In this document: positions 44,674 through 53,466 of the stretch, one piece after another
Layout: every line of letters starts with the position of its first letter
Numbering within the stretch: the stretch's first letter is position 1
Assembly (NCBI RefSeq): GCF_002797445.1
Contig: NZ_PGEP01000001.1
Location: 1,425,001-1,489,000, forward strand
Reading direction: 5' to 3'
Length of the DNA: 64,000 bases
Source of the DNA: Acidovorax sp. 69
Lineage (GTDB): Bacteria > Pseudomonadota > Gammaproteobacteria > Burkholderiales > Burkholderiaceae_C
Made by a program: the position numbers and the translations under genes
Notes under the pieces: generated by a model
The model's database searches: none
Told to the model about the DNA's origin: nothing
What the model saw: the letters and a program-made list of their open reading frames with translations, nothing else

Positions 44674-46461
44674 ATGCAATTTGACAATATTCGCGTTTCC
44701 CGCAAGCTGTGGGGCGCATTTCTGGGGCTGATGATCGGCATGCTGCTGCTGTCCGGGTTCGCGCAGAACCGGGCCAACTCCTCCATGTCTTCGGCGATGG
44801 ATGCCGTGGTCGAAATTGAAGGGCGTATTTCGTCCGCCGTGCGCTGGCGGGGCGCTACCGAAACCGCTGTCACCATGGTCATGGGCGGCGCGGTGACCAC
44901 CGATTCTGTGCTCGCCGAGCAGTATGGCGCCAAGGTCAAGGAGATCATTGGCAACATCAACAAGGTGCAGGAAAGCATCGTGGCATCGGCCACTGCACCG
45001 GAGGAGAAGGCATTGCTCGACAAGGTGCTAGAGGCGCGCAAGGCCGTGCTGGCGGCCACCGCCAAGACCTGGGAACTGAAGGGCGCCGGCGACGCCGTGG
45101 CCACCCAACGGTTTGCGGACGATGAATTCGCCCCGCTCGTCACCAAATACCTCAAGGCGCAGGACGACTTTGTGGCCGCGCTCGAAAAGCGCCGGGATGC
45201 CATCCGTGCCGACGCTTCGGCGCGCCGCATTGAATACGCGATCACGGGCATCGTCAGTTCGATAGCGTTGCTGGCGGTGGGGCTCTTTTTGGCCTGGAAG
45301 CTGGTGCATTCCATTACCGTGCCGCTGGACCAAGCGGTCGAGACCATCGATGCCATTGCTGCCGGTGACCTCACGCAGGAGTTGCAGTCCACCCGCAAGG
45401 ATGAGTTTGGTCACATGCTGCGCTCACTGTCTGCCATGTCTGCGAGGCTGCGGGGTGTGGTGAGCGAGGTTCGATCGGGAGTGGATTCGGTGTCGTCGGC
45501 GTCGGTGGAGATTGCCAACGGCAACCACGACCTGTCGGCCCGCACAGAGCAGACGGCCTCCAACCTGGAAGAAACAGCGGCCAGCATGGAACAACTCACG
45601 GCCACCGTGAGCCAATCGGCCGACACGGCCCGCCAGGCCAACCAACTGGCCGGTACGGCAGCCCAGGCAGCGGCACGTGGCGGTGAAGTGGTGGGCCAAG
45701 TGGTCACCAGCATGCAGCAGATCACCGACAGCAGCCGCAAGATCAACGACATCATCGGCGTGATCGACGGCATTGCCTTCCAGACCAACATCCTGGCGCT
45801 CAACGCCGCCGTGGAAGCCGCCCGGGCGGGTGAGCAGGGCCGGGGCTTTGCCGTGGTGGCCAGCGAAGTGCGCAGCCTGGCCGGGCGCAGCGCCGAAGCG
45901 GCCAAAGAGATCAAGACGCTGATCAGCGCCTCGGTGGAGAACGTCGAATCAGGCTCAGCGCAGGTGGCACAGGCCGGGCAAAGCATGCAAGAGATAGTGT
46001 CCAGCGTGCAGCGCGTGAGCGACCTGATCGGAGAGATCACGGCGTCCTCGACAGAGCAACGCGACGGCATAGCACAGGTGAACCAGGCGGTAACGCACCT
46101 GGATCAGATGACGCAGCAAAACGCGGCGCTGGTGGAGGAATCGACAGCGGCGGCGACCTCGATGCGCGACCAGGCGCAGAAACTTGCGGAAGTGGTGTCC
46201 ATGTTCAACGTGGGGGTGGTGGCCGCGCGTGCGCCAGCGGCGCCCAGGGCCGCACCTGCCAGTGCACCCCGGCCCGCGATGACAAAGGCCGCTACCAGCA
46301 CCCTGCGTGTGGCTGCCGCCAAGCCCGCCAGCGCCAGGGCCGCGGTAGCGTCTCCCGCTGGGCGGTTGCCGCCTGCAAAGGCACCGGCCACCGCGCCATC
46401 GGCTGCACCCGCCACCAAGGTGGCGGCCCAAGGGGGCGATGACGATTGGGAGAGCTTCTAA
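44674..46461 (+). CDS. Methyl-accepting chemotaxis protein, close paralogue of the preceding receptor
   Basis: The start is the ATG at 44674, behind GAGGA and aligned with the first Met of the paralogue ([13 protein letters not shown] against [13 protein letters not shown]); an upstream ATG at 44611 is not preferred. The 595-residue product has TM1 at about 12–30, a ~155-residue helical sensor diverged from the paralogue, TM2 at about 187–208, HAMP, and the signalling domain shared almost identically with its neighbour. It ends in an Ala/Pro linker with the terminal motif DDDWESF. Divergent sensors on an identical output domain imply different ligands feeding the same pathway. Confidence 0.94.
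   Translation: MQFDNIRVSRKLWGAFLGLMIGMLLLSGFAQNRANSSMSSAMDAVVEIEGRISSAVRWRGATETAVTMVMGGAVTTDSVLAEQYGAKVKEIIGNINKVQESIVASATAPEEKALLDKVLEARKAVLAATAKTWELKGAGDAVATQRFADDEFAPLVTKYLKAQDDFVAALEKRRDAIRADASARRIEYAITGIVSSIALLAVGLFLAWKLVHSITVPLDQAVETIDAIAAGDLTQELQSTRKDEFGHMLRSLSAMSARLRGVVSEVRSGVDSVSSASVEIANGNHDLSARTEQTASNLEETAASMEQLTATVSQSADTARQANQLAGTAAQAAARGGEVVGQVVTSMQQITDSSRKINDIIGVIDGIAFQTNILALNAAVEAARAGEQGRGFAVVASEVRSLAGRSAEAAKEIKTLISASVENVESGSAQVAQAGQSMQEIVSSVQRVSDLIGEITASSTEQRDGIAQVNQAVTHLDQMTQQNAALVEESTAAATSMRDQAQKLAEVVSMFNVGVVAARAPAAPRAAPASAPRPAMTKAATSTLRVAAAKPASARAAVASPAGRLPPAKAPATAPSAAPATKVAAQGGDDDWESF
45460..46214 (+). repeat. 755-bp block shared with the upstream chemoreceptor gene (copy 2)
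   Basis: Second copy of the near-identical signalling-domain block; the only mismatch with copy 1 is G at 46026. Identity ends abruptly at 45459 on the left and 46215 on the right. Confidence 0.95.
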
Positions 46462-46465
46462 ACTG

Positions 46466-46505
46466 ATAGCTGCCGGCGCTTTTCCATCAAGCGCTGGCGG
46501 CTGTT
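46466..46505 (+). terminator. Hairpin repeat after the second 4HB receptor gene, probable terminator
   Basis: AGCTGCCGGCGCT and AGCGCTGGCGGCT form a long stem with a few wobble pairs around TTTCCATCA, directly after the receptor stop. It is a clean member of the small intergenic hairpin family also seen at 44253 and in the arms at 51535/52339. Downstream T-richness is weak (TGTTTC), so termination is probable but not certain. Confidence 0.5.
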
Positions 46506-46590
46506 TCATGGAGCTGGCATTCCGGCCGATATGTCCAGCAAGGCAGCTTTGGCTGCCTTTTGCTTTGGTGCCCCACGAAAGGATTCTCTG

Positions 46591-46815
46591 ATGCCCTTGG
46601 TCAACATCCGGCTTGCGCGCCGCGATCTGCCCACCACCGCAGCCCAGAAAGCTGCACTGATTGCCGGTGTCACCGCGCTCATGCAGCAGGTGCTGGACAA
46701 GCGTCCTGAAAGTGTCACCGTCATCATCGACGAGGTGGATCCCGAGAACTGGGGCCAGGGCGGCGAGCCGGTCACTGTGATCCGCCAGCGCAGCAAGGGC
46801 CCAGCCCAGGCCTGA
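46591..46815 (+). CDS. 4-oxalocrotonate tautomerase family protein
   Basis: The start is the ATG at 46591 after GAAAGGA. This leaves Pro as the first residue after Met removal (MPLVNIRLARRD), which is the catalytic base of the tautomerase superfamily; the longer frame from 46531 would bury it. The 74-residue product has the usual beta-alpha-beta length, with TVIIDEVDPENWGQGG typical of the family. No aromatic-degradation genes are nearby, so the substrate is unknown. Confidence 0.88.
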   Translation: MPLVNIRLARRDLPTTAAQKAALIAGVTALMQQVLDKRPESVTVIIDEVDPENWGQGGEPVTVIRQRSKGPAQA

Positions 46816-46833
46816 GCGGGATCGGGCGTCGAC

Positions 46834-48549
46834 TCAGATCTGAGCCCCTTCGACCAGAAACTGCACCTTGCGCTCGCCCTTCCACTCGTTCACATCGAGC
46901 CGGAAGGCCAGCAGCACGCGTGCGGGCAGTTGCTCGGTGTGGCCGAACCAGATCGCGTCCACCGGGCTGCCTTGGTGCAAGAGTTTGAGCGACAGGTGGT
47001 TCTTGGATTCGCCCACGAGCCGTTGGCTGAGCACCTGCACTTCTTCGCTGAACGTGGGTGGCAAAAAGCCCTGGCCCCAGACTTCGTGGTGCAAGGTGTC
47101 CACCATGTCGGCACGGCAGTATTCGGGGGCCAGGGGGCCGTCGGTTTCGATGCGGCGGGTGAGGGTGGCGGCGTCCAGCCATTCCTGCGCGACCTGGGCC
47201 AGCGCCTGCTCGAAGGTGTCGAAGGAATCAGCGTCCACCGTGCAGCCCGCTGCCATGGCGTGGCCGCCAAATTTGAGCAACACGCCGGGGTGGCGCTTGG
47301 CCACCAGGTCGAGCGCGTCGCGCAGGTGAAAGCCGGGGATGGAGCGGCCTGAGCCTTTGAGTTCATGCTCCTTGCCCGGCGCGCTGCTGGCCGCAAACAC
47401 AAAGGTGGGCCGGTGCAGCTTGTCCTTGATGCGGCTGGCCACGATGCCGACCACGCCTTCGTGGAAGTCGGGGTCGAACACGCTGATGGCCGGGGGCGGC
47501 TCCTCGTCTTCCTGAAACAGGCTCTCGGCCATCAGCATGGCCTGGTCGCGCATGCCGCCTTCGATCTCGCGGCGCTCGCGGTTGATGCCGTCCAGCAGGC
47601 CCGCCAGCTCGGCGGCGCGGCCTGCGTCGTCGGTCAGCAGGCATTCAATGCCCAGCGTCATGTCGGCCAGACGCCCTGCGGCGTTGATGCGCGGGCCCAG
47701 GGCAAAGCCAAAGTCAAACGTGGTGGCCACGGGCGCCTTGCGGCCTGCGGCGTGGAACAGGGCGGCTACCCCGGCGGGCATCTGCCCTGCGCGGATGCGC
47801 TTCAAGCCCTGGGCGACCAGGCGGCGGTTGTTGGCGTCGAGCTTGACCACGTCGGCCACCGTGCCGAGTGCCACCAGCGTGAGCAGCGGGTCGAGCTTGG
47901 GTTGGGTGGACGCATCGAATATTCCGCGTGCCCGTAGCTCGGCCCGCAGCGCCAGCAGCACGTAAAACATCACGCCCACACCGGCCATGGACTTGCTCTC
48001 GAAGGTGCAGCCGGGCTGATTGGGGTTGACGATGGCATCGGCGGCAGGCAGCTCGGGGCCGGGCAGGTGGTGGTCGGTGACGAGCACTTGCAGGCCCAGG
48101 GCCTTGGCCTCGGCCACGCCGTCCACGCTGGCGATGCCGTTGTCCACGGTGATGAGCATGTCGGCGCCACGCTCGGCCACGCGGCGCGCGATGGGCGCAG
48201 TGAGGCCGTAGCCATCGGTCACGCGGTCGGGGACCAGGTAGTCCACGTTCTGGGCGCCCAGCAAACGCAAGCCACGCACGCCCACGGCGCAGGCCGTAGC
48301 GCCGTCGCAGTCGTAGTCGGCCACGATGACGAGGCGTTTGTTGGCGGCCATGGCGTCGGCCAGCAGGCGGGCGGCGGTGTCAATGCCTTTGAGCCCCGAA
48401 GGCGGCAGCAACCGGCTCAGGCCATCGTCCAGTTCATCCTGGGTGCGCACACCGCGTGCGGCGTACAGGCGGGCCAGCAGCGGATGCACACCGGCTTGCT
48501 CGAGCGTCCAGGCAGCACGGGGGGGAATGTCTCTTGCTATTATTTTCAT
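46834..48549 (-). CDS. recJ: Single-stranded-DNA-specific 5'-3' exonuclease RecJ
   Basis: The start is the ATG at 48549 (MKIIARDIPPRAAWTLEQAG); the frame is open upstream but overlaps another gene. The 571-residue product has the DHH-superfamily motifs: VIVADYDCDGATACAVG, TVDNGIAS, VTDHHLPG and the DHHA1 motif GGHAMAAGC, then the C-terminal OB domain. It functions in recombination, mismatch and base-excision repair. It overlaps the end of the upstream gene by 4 bases. Confidence 0.96.
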   Translation of the reverse strand: MKIIARDIPPRAAWTLEQAGVHPLLARLYAARGVRTQDELDDGLSRLLPPSGLKGIDTAARLLADAMAANKRLVIVADYDCDGATACAVGVRGLRLLGAQNVDYLVPDRVTDGYGLTAPIARRVAERGADMLITVDNGIASVDGVAEAKALGLQVLVTDHHLPGPELPAADAIVNPNQPGCTFESKSMAGVGVMFYVLLALRAELRARGIFDASTQPKLDPLLTLVALGTVADVVKLDANNRRLVAQGLKRIRAGQMPAGVAALFHAAGRKAPVATTFDFGFALGPRINAAGRLADMTLGIECLLTDDAGRAAELAGLLDGINRERREIEGGMRDQAMLMAESLFQEDEEPPPAISVFDPDFHEGVVGIVASRIKDKLHRPTFVFAASSAPGKEHELKGSGRSIPGFHLRDALDLVAKRHPGVLLKFGGHAMAAGCTVDADSFDTFEQALAQVAQEWLDAATLTRRIETDGPLAPEYCRADMVDTLHHEVWGQGFLPPTFSEEVQVLSQRLVGESKNHLSLKLLHQGSPVDAIWFGHTEQLPARVLLAFRLDVNEWKGERKVQFLVEGAQI

Positions 48550-49502
48550 AGCTTGTCGCGCAATTGCATAAAGCGCTGGGGCCTGAAAAGGCTTTGAAAA
48601 TGCTGCGCCAGCGTGCGTGGCGCAGTGTGAAAGCCCAGCGCATTGCGCTCGCCACACAGCGTGAGTTGTACGGGCGCGCCGCCTTCGGATTGGCGCAGCA
48701 GATTGGCCACAGGGCCCGCGTCCAGCGCGGCCCAGGCGGCGGCCCAGGCGCGCCAGTCTTCGTTCAGCGCCGCGTCGCGCAGCGTGGTGGGCATGGTCGG
48801 TGCGCTGGTGGGTGATGGAGCGGGCGCGGGAAGGACGCCGGTGCCATGCACCCAGAACGAGTTGATCACGGGCAGCCCGGCGTCCGAACGCGCGTCGTTG
48901 AAGGCGTGGGTGTAGAGCAGCATCTGCATTTCGCTGTGCAGGCGGTGCAGGGTGCGCGCCGCTTTGGCATCGGGCATCCAGGCGCGCACATCGCGTTGCA
49001 GCACGCGCTCCAACGAGGCGGTGGCCAGCGTGGCAAACAGCGGGCTGCTGGCCAGCCAGCGCGTGGGCTGGTCGTAGTGCAGGGTGATGCCGTCTTCGGC
49101 AAACCAGGGCGACACGATGGCGAGCAGCGCGCGCGATGCGGCTTCGTCCAGGGCCAACTGTTCGGGGCCGCGCAGCGTGACATGGTCGGTGCTGACCTGC
49201 CATTGGCACGGCGTGACAAAGGCCCAGGCCTGGCTGTCGGTCGGCAGGCCCTGTTGTTGGCGATGCCCGGCGGCCCAGGGGATGCGGCCGTCCTCCACAG
49301 GCAAACCCAGCGCGCGCGCCAGGGCGCGTTCGTGGGGGGCCGAGAAGCTGGTTTCTTCGCCGCTGTCGGTGTGGTCGGGATGGGGGCTGAGCCGGGCCAG
49401 AAGCCGGTCCAGGTGGGGCAGGGCCAGGCCCTGCAAGGCTTGCTGGCATCCCTCGGAGGCGCTGGCAGCGTAAGGAATGAGCAAATGGGTGGTGTCCGAC
49501 AT
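48546..49502 (-). CDS. Conserved recJ-neighbour protein, uncharacterised
   Basis: The start is the ATG at 49502 (MSDTTHLLIPYAAS); the frame begins 16 codons earlier without support. The 318-residue cytoplasmic protein is Ala/Leu-rich, with WQVSTDHVTLRGP, MQMLLYTHAFNDARSDAGLP and NSFWVHGTG as distinctive segments. Homologues directly upstream of recJ in Burkholderiales have been labelled cofactor-independent phosphoglycerate mutases, but I see neither the catalytic Ser nor the metal-binding His/Asp motifs of that enzyme, so I leave the function open. It is translationally coupled to recJ (4-base overlap), suggesting a link to DNA repair or simple operon conservation. Confidence 0.75.
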   Translation of the reverse strand: MSDTTHLLIPYAASASEGCQQALQGLALPHLDRLLARLSPHPDHTDSGEETSFSAPHERALARALGLPVEDGRIPWAAGHRQQQGLPTDSQAWAFVTPCQWQVSTDHVTLRGPEQLALDEAASRALLAIVSPWFAEDGITLHYDQPTRWLASSPLFATLATASLERVLQRDVRAWMPDAKAARTLHRLHSEMQMLLYTHAFNDARSDAGLPVINSFWVHGTGVLPAPAPSPTSAPTMPTTLRDAALNEDWRAWAAAWAALDAGPVANLLRQSEGGAPVQLTLCGERNALGFHTAPRTLAQHFQSLFRPQRFMQLRDKL

Positions 49503-49582
49503 GGGTCTATTGTCCGGGATGCCACAATCTGCCCGGCCCGGGGCGTGCATTTCGCACCATGCGGGCCCATCTTTCCTTATCC

Positions 49583-50836
49583 ATGCAAATTCCCTACGAA
49601 CTGGCCCTGGGCTGGCGCTACACGCGCGCCGGCCGCGCCACGCGGCGCAATGGTTTTATCTCGTTCATTTCGGGCGTGTCCATGCTGGGCATTGCGCTGG
49701 GTGTCGCGGCCCTGATCATCGTGTTGTCGGTGATGAACGGCTTTCAGAAGGATGTGCGCGACCGCATGCTCAGCGTGGTCTCGCACATCGAGATTTTTGC
49801 ACCCCTGGGGGCCGCATTGCCCGACCCGGCGCTCACCCTGGCCGAGGCCAAAAAGAACCCGAATGTGATCGGGGCGGCGCCTTTTGTGTCGGCCCAGGCC
49901 CTGCTGGCGCGTGGCGAAGACATGAAGGGTGCGCTGGTGCGCGGCATTGATCCGGCCCTGGAAGGCGCGGTGACCGATCTGGCCGCCACCAATGAAAAAA
50001 CGCTCAACCTGCTCGTACCCGGCGAATTCCGCGTGGTGCTGGGCGGCGAGCTGGCCCGGGCATTGGGCGTACGCGCTGGCGACGTGGTCACGTTGATCGC
50101 CCCCGCAGGCCAGGTCACGCCCGCCGGAGTGGTGCCGCGCCTCAAGCAGATGACGGTGGCGGGTACGTTCGACTCGGGCCACTACGAATACGACTCGGCC
50201 CTGGTGCTGCTGCACCATGAGGACGCGCAACGCATCTTCCGCCTGGAAGGCCCCACGGGCGTGCGGCTGAAGCTCAAGGACCTGCACCAGGCGCGTGAGG
50301 TGGCGCAAGAGCTGGCCCGCAGCCTGAGCGGACAGTTGCTGATTCGTGACTGGACGCAGCAAAACCGCACCTGGTTCGCCGCCGTGCAGCTCGAAAAACG
50401 CATGATGTTCATCATCCTCACGCTCATCGTGGCGGTGGCGGCGTTTAACCTGGTCTCCACCCTGGTGATGACGGTCACCGACAAGCGCGCCGACATCGCC
50501 ATCCTGCGCACGCTGGGTGCCAGCCCCCAAAGCATCATGGGCATCTTTGTGGTGCAGGGCGCCATGGTGGGTGTCATTGGCACGCTGGTGGGCTTGTTGC
50601 TGGGCCTGGGCATCGCGTTCAACATCGACGTGATCGTGCCGGCCATCGAGCGCGCACTGAACGCGAGCTTTTTGCCCAAGGACATCTACCTCATCAGCAA
50701 GATGCCCAGCGAGCCGCAGAGCAGCGACATCGTGCCCATTGCGGTCATCTCGCTGGTGCTGGCTTTTGTGGCCACCCTGTACCCCAGCTGGCGCGCCAGC
50801 CGTGTGAACCCTGCCGAGGCGCTGCGTTATGAGTAA
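49583..50836 (+). CDS. lolC: LolC/LolE-family permease of the lipoprotein-releasing ABC transporter
   Basis: Inner-membrane subunit that extracts outer-membrane lipoproteins for transfer to LolA. The start is the second ATG (49583, [16 protein letters not shown]), the usual family N-terminus; the ATG at 49559 adds eight residues. The 417-residue product has TM1 at about 24–46, a ~210-residue periplasmic domain (MacB-PCD type), then three C-terminal helices (about 265–295, 315–345 and 370–395). The FtsX-domain motif [16 protein letters not shown] is present. It overlaps lolD by 8 bases. Many betaproteobacteria have one such permease, so LolC and LolE cannot be distinguished. Confidence 0.93.
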   Translation: MQIPYELALGWRYTRAGRATRRNGFISFISGVSMLGIALGVAALIIVLSVMNGFQKDVRDRMLSVVSHIEIFAPLGAALPDPALTLAEAKKNPNVIGAAPFVSAQALLARGEDMKGALVRGIDPALEGAVTDLAATNEKTLNLLVPGEFRVVLGGELARALGVRAGDVVTLIAPAGQVTPAGVVPRLKQMTVAGTFDSGHYEYDSALVLLHHEDAQRIFRLEGPTGVRLKLKDLHQAREVAQELARSLSGQLLIRDWTQQNRTWFAAVQLEKRMMFIILTLIVAVAAFNLVSTLVMTVTDKRADIAILRTLGASPQSIMGIFVVQGAMVGVIGTLVGLLLGLGIAFNIDVIVPAIERALNASFLPKDIYLISKMPSEPQSSDIVPIAVISLVLAFVATLYPSWRASRVNPAEALRYE

Positions 50837-51530
50837 CCCCACCCCCCATACCAACCACCACCCGGTGGTGCTGGAGGCCAAGGGCCTGACCAAACGCTTT
50901 ACCGAAGGCCGCCTGGATGTGACCGTGCTCAAGGGCGTGGACCTGCAGATCCATGCGGGCGAAACGCTGGCGATCGTGGGCGCCTCGGGCTCGGGCAAGA
51001 GCACCTTGCTGCACCTGCTGGGCGGGCTGGACGCGCCCACGGCGGGCACGGTGCGCCTCAAGGGCGAGGAGATGTCTTCGCTGTCAGCAGAGCGCCAGGG
51101 GCAGTTGCGCAACCAGCACCTGGGGTTTATCTACCAGTTCCACCACCTGCTGCCGGAGTTCAGTGCGCTGGACAACGTGGCCATGCCGCTGCGCATCCGG
51201 CGCCTGCCGTTGGCCCAGTGCCATGCGGAGGCGGAGCGGGTGCTGGCGTCGGTCGGTTTGAAGGAGCGGCTGATGCACCGGCCGGCCGAGCTGTCGGGTG
51301 GTGAGCGTCAGCGGGTGGCCATTGCGCGGGCCTTGGTGACGCGGCCTGCGTGTGTGCTGGCCGACGAGCCAACCGGCAATCTTGACCGAAGCACGGCGGA
51401 TGGGGTGTTCGACCTGATGCTGCAGCTGGCGCGGGACCAGGGCACGGCGTTTGTGATGGTCACGCACGATGAGTCGCTGGCGGCGCGGTGTGATCGGATG
51501 GTGAGGCTGGTGTCTGGGGTTTTGGGGTGA
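50829..51530 (+). CDS. lolD: LolD, ATPase of the lipoprotein-releasing ABC transporter
   Basis: The 233-residue ABC ATPase has Walker A ([20 protein letters not shown]), a Q-loop ([15 protein letters not shown], with the HHLLPEF signature of LolD), ABC signature ([15 protein letters not shown]), Walker B ([12 protein letters not shown]) and H-loop His (MVTHDESLA). The stop codon lies inside the left end of the composite inverted repeat that follows. Confidence 0.95.
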   Translation: MSNPTPHTNHHPVVLEAKGLTKRFTEGRLDVTVLKGVDLQIHAGETLAIVGASGSGKSTLLHLLGGLDAPTAGTVRLKGEEMSSLSAERQGQLRNQHLGFIYQFHHLLPEFSALDNVAMPLRIRRLPLAQCHAEAERVLASVGLKERLMHRPAELSGGERQRVAIARALVTRPACVLADEPTGNLDRSTADGVFDLMLQLARDQGTAFVMVTHDESLAARCDRMVRLVSGVLG

Positions 51531-51668
51531 TTCTGGCTGGATGCGCTAGGGGGATATGCGCTGGCAGCTATGCTTTTTGAATCACTCTCCCTCCGTGCAA
51601 AGAGCTGTTTGCCTGATTAACGGCATGCCTTGATGAAGGGCGGAGGCCGGGAGTCGCCCGGCATGCGA

Positions 51669-51702
51669 GGTACTTTTCTTTGCTTCGCCAAAGAAAAGTA
51701 CC
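51669..51702. repeat. Perfect 14-bp hairpin in the left arm
   Basis: GGTACTTTTCTTTG pairs perfectly with CAAAGAAAAGTACC around a CTTCGC loop. It corresponds in position to the hairpin at 52221–52254, whose stem sequence differs at several positions while pairing is kept. Confidence 0.9.
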
Positions 51703-52220
51703 CAAAAGAAAGGCGACCCCCAGTCTGCGACCCCTGCGCTTCGCTACGGGGCAAACCTGCGGCGGGGCGGTTGCGGGGTGCGCCGTGGAACTCACTGCGC
51801 TGCGTTGCAGCTTCGTTCAGACAGCCACGGCGAGTCAGTTCACGAGGCATGGACGCTTCGACGCCCATGCTCACCCCACAACCGCCCCGCCGCAGACGCA
51901 GCCAGCAGGGGTGGGACCGCCGAACAGCCAAACACCCGGACATCCATTCGTGCCATCGCTGCGCTCGGCCCAGGCTGCGCAGCGCGTGGCGCTTGCGCCC
52001 GCGAGAGAGGCCGAGCGAAGCAAAGGCCCGGGCGGATGTTCTGCTCCCCGTGCCCCTCTGGATGCGCCGAGGAGCGCAGGGTTTGGCGGATCAGGGCTCG
52101 CGATTGTCTGAGCGAAGTGAAACGGAGCGAGTTCGAGCGAGACCCCGTCAAACCCGAGCACCGCAGGTTGCCCCGGAGCGAAGCGCAGGGGACGCAGACA
52201 GTGGGGTCGCCCTTTCTTTG

Positions 52221-52254
52221 GTTCCTTTCTTTCGGCGACGCGAAAGAAAGGGAC
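52221..52254. repeat. 14-bp hairpin in the right arm, compensated relative to the left arm
   Basis: GTTCCTTTCTTTCG pairs with CGAAAGAAAGGGAC around GCGACG, with one G·T-type wobble. Read in the reverse direction it aligns with the left-arm hairpin, but paired substitutions on both sides of the stem preserve base pairing. Confidence 0.88.
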
Positions 52255-52393
52255 TCGCATGCCGGGCGACTCCCGGCCTCCGCCCTCAACAAAGGCATGC
52301 GGCTCAGTCAGCACACGCAACCAAACACTACAAAATCAATAGCTACCAGCGCATATCCCACTAGCGCATACAGCCAAAATCACCAGAAAAAGA

Positions 52394-53440
52394 TCACATC
52401 ACCCGCCCATACCACCACACCGACAACCCCGCCGCCACCAACGCCAGCACCGCCCCCAACAACGCCAGCAAAGAAGAAATCTCCGTCTCCTTCTTCTCCA
52501 CCGTGAGTCGCGAGCTCAGGGTCTCGTACACCTTCTTCAGGTCCGCCGCCGTGGCCGCATGAAAGTACTCGGCATTGGTCCGCGCGGCCACGGCCTTCAG
52601 GGTTTCTTCGTCCAGCCGCACGCGCATCGACCAGCCCTCAAACCCAATGGTTTCGCCCTGCACCGTACCCACCCCCACCGTGTACACCCGCACCCCCCGG
52701 TCGGCCGCCCACTTGGCGGCTTCCAGCGGGTCCACGCCCGTGGTGCGCTGGCCGTCGGTCAGCATGATGATGGCGGCCGAGTTGTAGGAGCCAGGCGCCA
52801 CAGGCGTGAAGGTCTTGGCCGGGTCCTGCTGCTTGCCCAGATCGTCGATGGGCTTAGGGCGCATGGCCTGGCGGCCGCCCAGGGCGGCGATGTCGATGCC
52901 AGCGTCGGGGAAGATGGTGGCCAGCGACAGCATGATGCCGTTGCCCGTGGCGGTGCCGCGCTGCAGCTGAAAGCTGTCGATGGCTTTCACCAGGTCTTCA
53001 CGACTCTGGGTGGGCAGCTGGGCCAGTTGCGCGCTGCCGGCAAAGGCCACGATGCCCACCCGCACGTGGCGCGGCAGGTCGGCGATGAAGGCCTTGGCGG
53101 CGTTCTGGGCGGCGGTGATGCGGTCGGGCTCCACGTCGGCAGCGCGCATGCTGCCCGACACGTCCATGGCCAGCATGATGGTTTGGTCCTGCGAGGGCAG
53201 GGTGATGATGGCCAACGGGCGGGCTGCCGCCAGCAACAGCGCCACCAGCGCCAGCAGGAACAGCGCGGGCGGGATGTGGCGGCGCAGGTGCTGGCCGGGG
53301 CCCATGGCCTCGCGCACCAGGGACAGGCTGGAGTAGCTGAGCGCCGTTTTCTTGCGCCGGTGCAGCAGCCACCAGTACAGCAGTACCAAGAGGGGCACAG
53401 CCAGCAACAGCCAGAGCAGGGTGGGCCAGAGAAAAACCAT
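52394..53440 (-). CDS. vWA-domain membrane protein (BatA-like)
   Basis: The 348-residue product has two N-terminal helices (about 5–27 and 58–78) and a von Willebrand A domain with the MIDAS motif DVSGS (residues 93–97), the later Thr in ATGNGI and Asp in MLTDGQRTTGVDP. A C-terminal helix spans about 322–342. Such proteins act with a MoxR ATPase and a DUF58 protein, here encoded directly upstream, in complex assembly or envelope stress; the exact role is unknown. A second vWA gene, TPR and BatD genes that often follow are absent: the operon ends at the inverted repeat. Confidence 0.9.
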   Translation of the reverse strand: MVFLWPTLLWLLLAVPLLVLLYWWLLHRRKKTALSYSSLSLVREAMGPGQHLRRHIPPALFLLALVALLLAAARPLAIITLPSQDQTIMLAMDVSGSMRAADVEPDRITAAQNAAKAFIADLPRHVRVGIVAFAGSAQLAQLPTQSREDLVKAIDSFQLQRGTATGNGIMLSLATIFPDAGIDIAALGGRQAMRPKPIDDLGKQQDPAKTFTPVAPGSYNSAAIIMLTDGQRTTGVDPLEAAKWAADRGVRVYTVGVGTVQGETIGFEGWSMRVRLDEETLKAVAARTNAEYFHAATAADLKKVYETLSSRLTVEKKETEISSLLALLGAVLALVAAGLSVWWYGRVM

Positions 53441-53466
53441 GGTGTATGTCCTTGGTGGCTTGGGGG

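Larger units (their letters stand above)
51526..52384. repeat. Composite large inverted repeat between convergent lolD and vWA genes
   Basis: Fills almost the whole 863-base gap. Outer ends are 46-bp inverted repeats (51526–51571 and 52339–52384) with 4 mismatches. Inner arms of about 140 bases are inverted copies of each other (about 51623–51762 and 52161–52300), beginning GCATGCCTT and sharing GGGCGGAGGCCGGGAGTCGC. Each arm holds its own hairpin at the same position (51669–51702 and 52221–52254). The centre (about 51763–52160) is GC-rich with several short inverted motifs and no credible gene. Open frames across it lie on both strands and reflect the palindrome, not coding. It resembles intergenic repeats I associate with Comamonadaceae, but copy number cannot be tested here. 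Confidence 0.85.

Noticed and set aside
51778..52506. Several frames of 140–240 codons across the inverted repeat on both strands
   Set aside because: They overlap each other, arise from the palindromic arms, contain repeated Arg/Ala/Pro runs and have no protein family features. Treated as non-coding.
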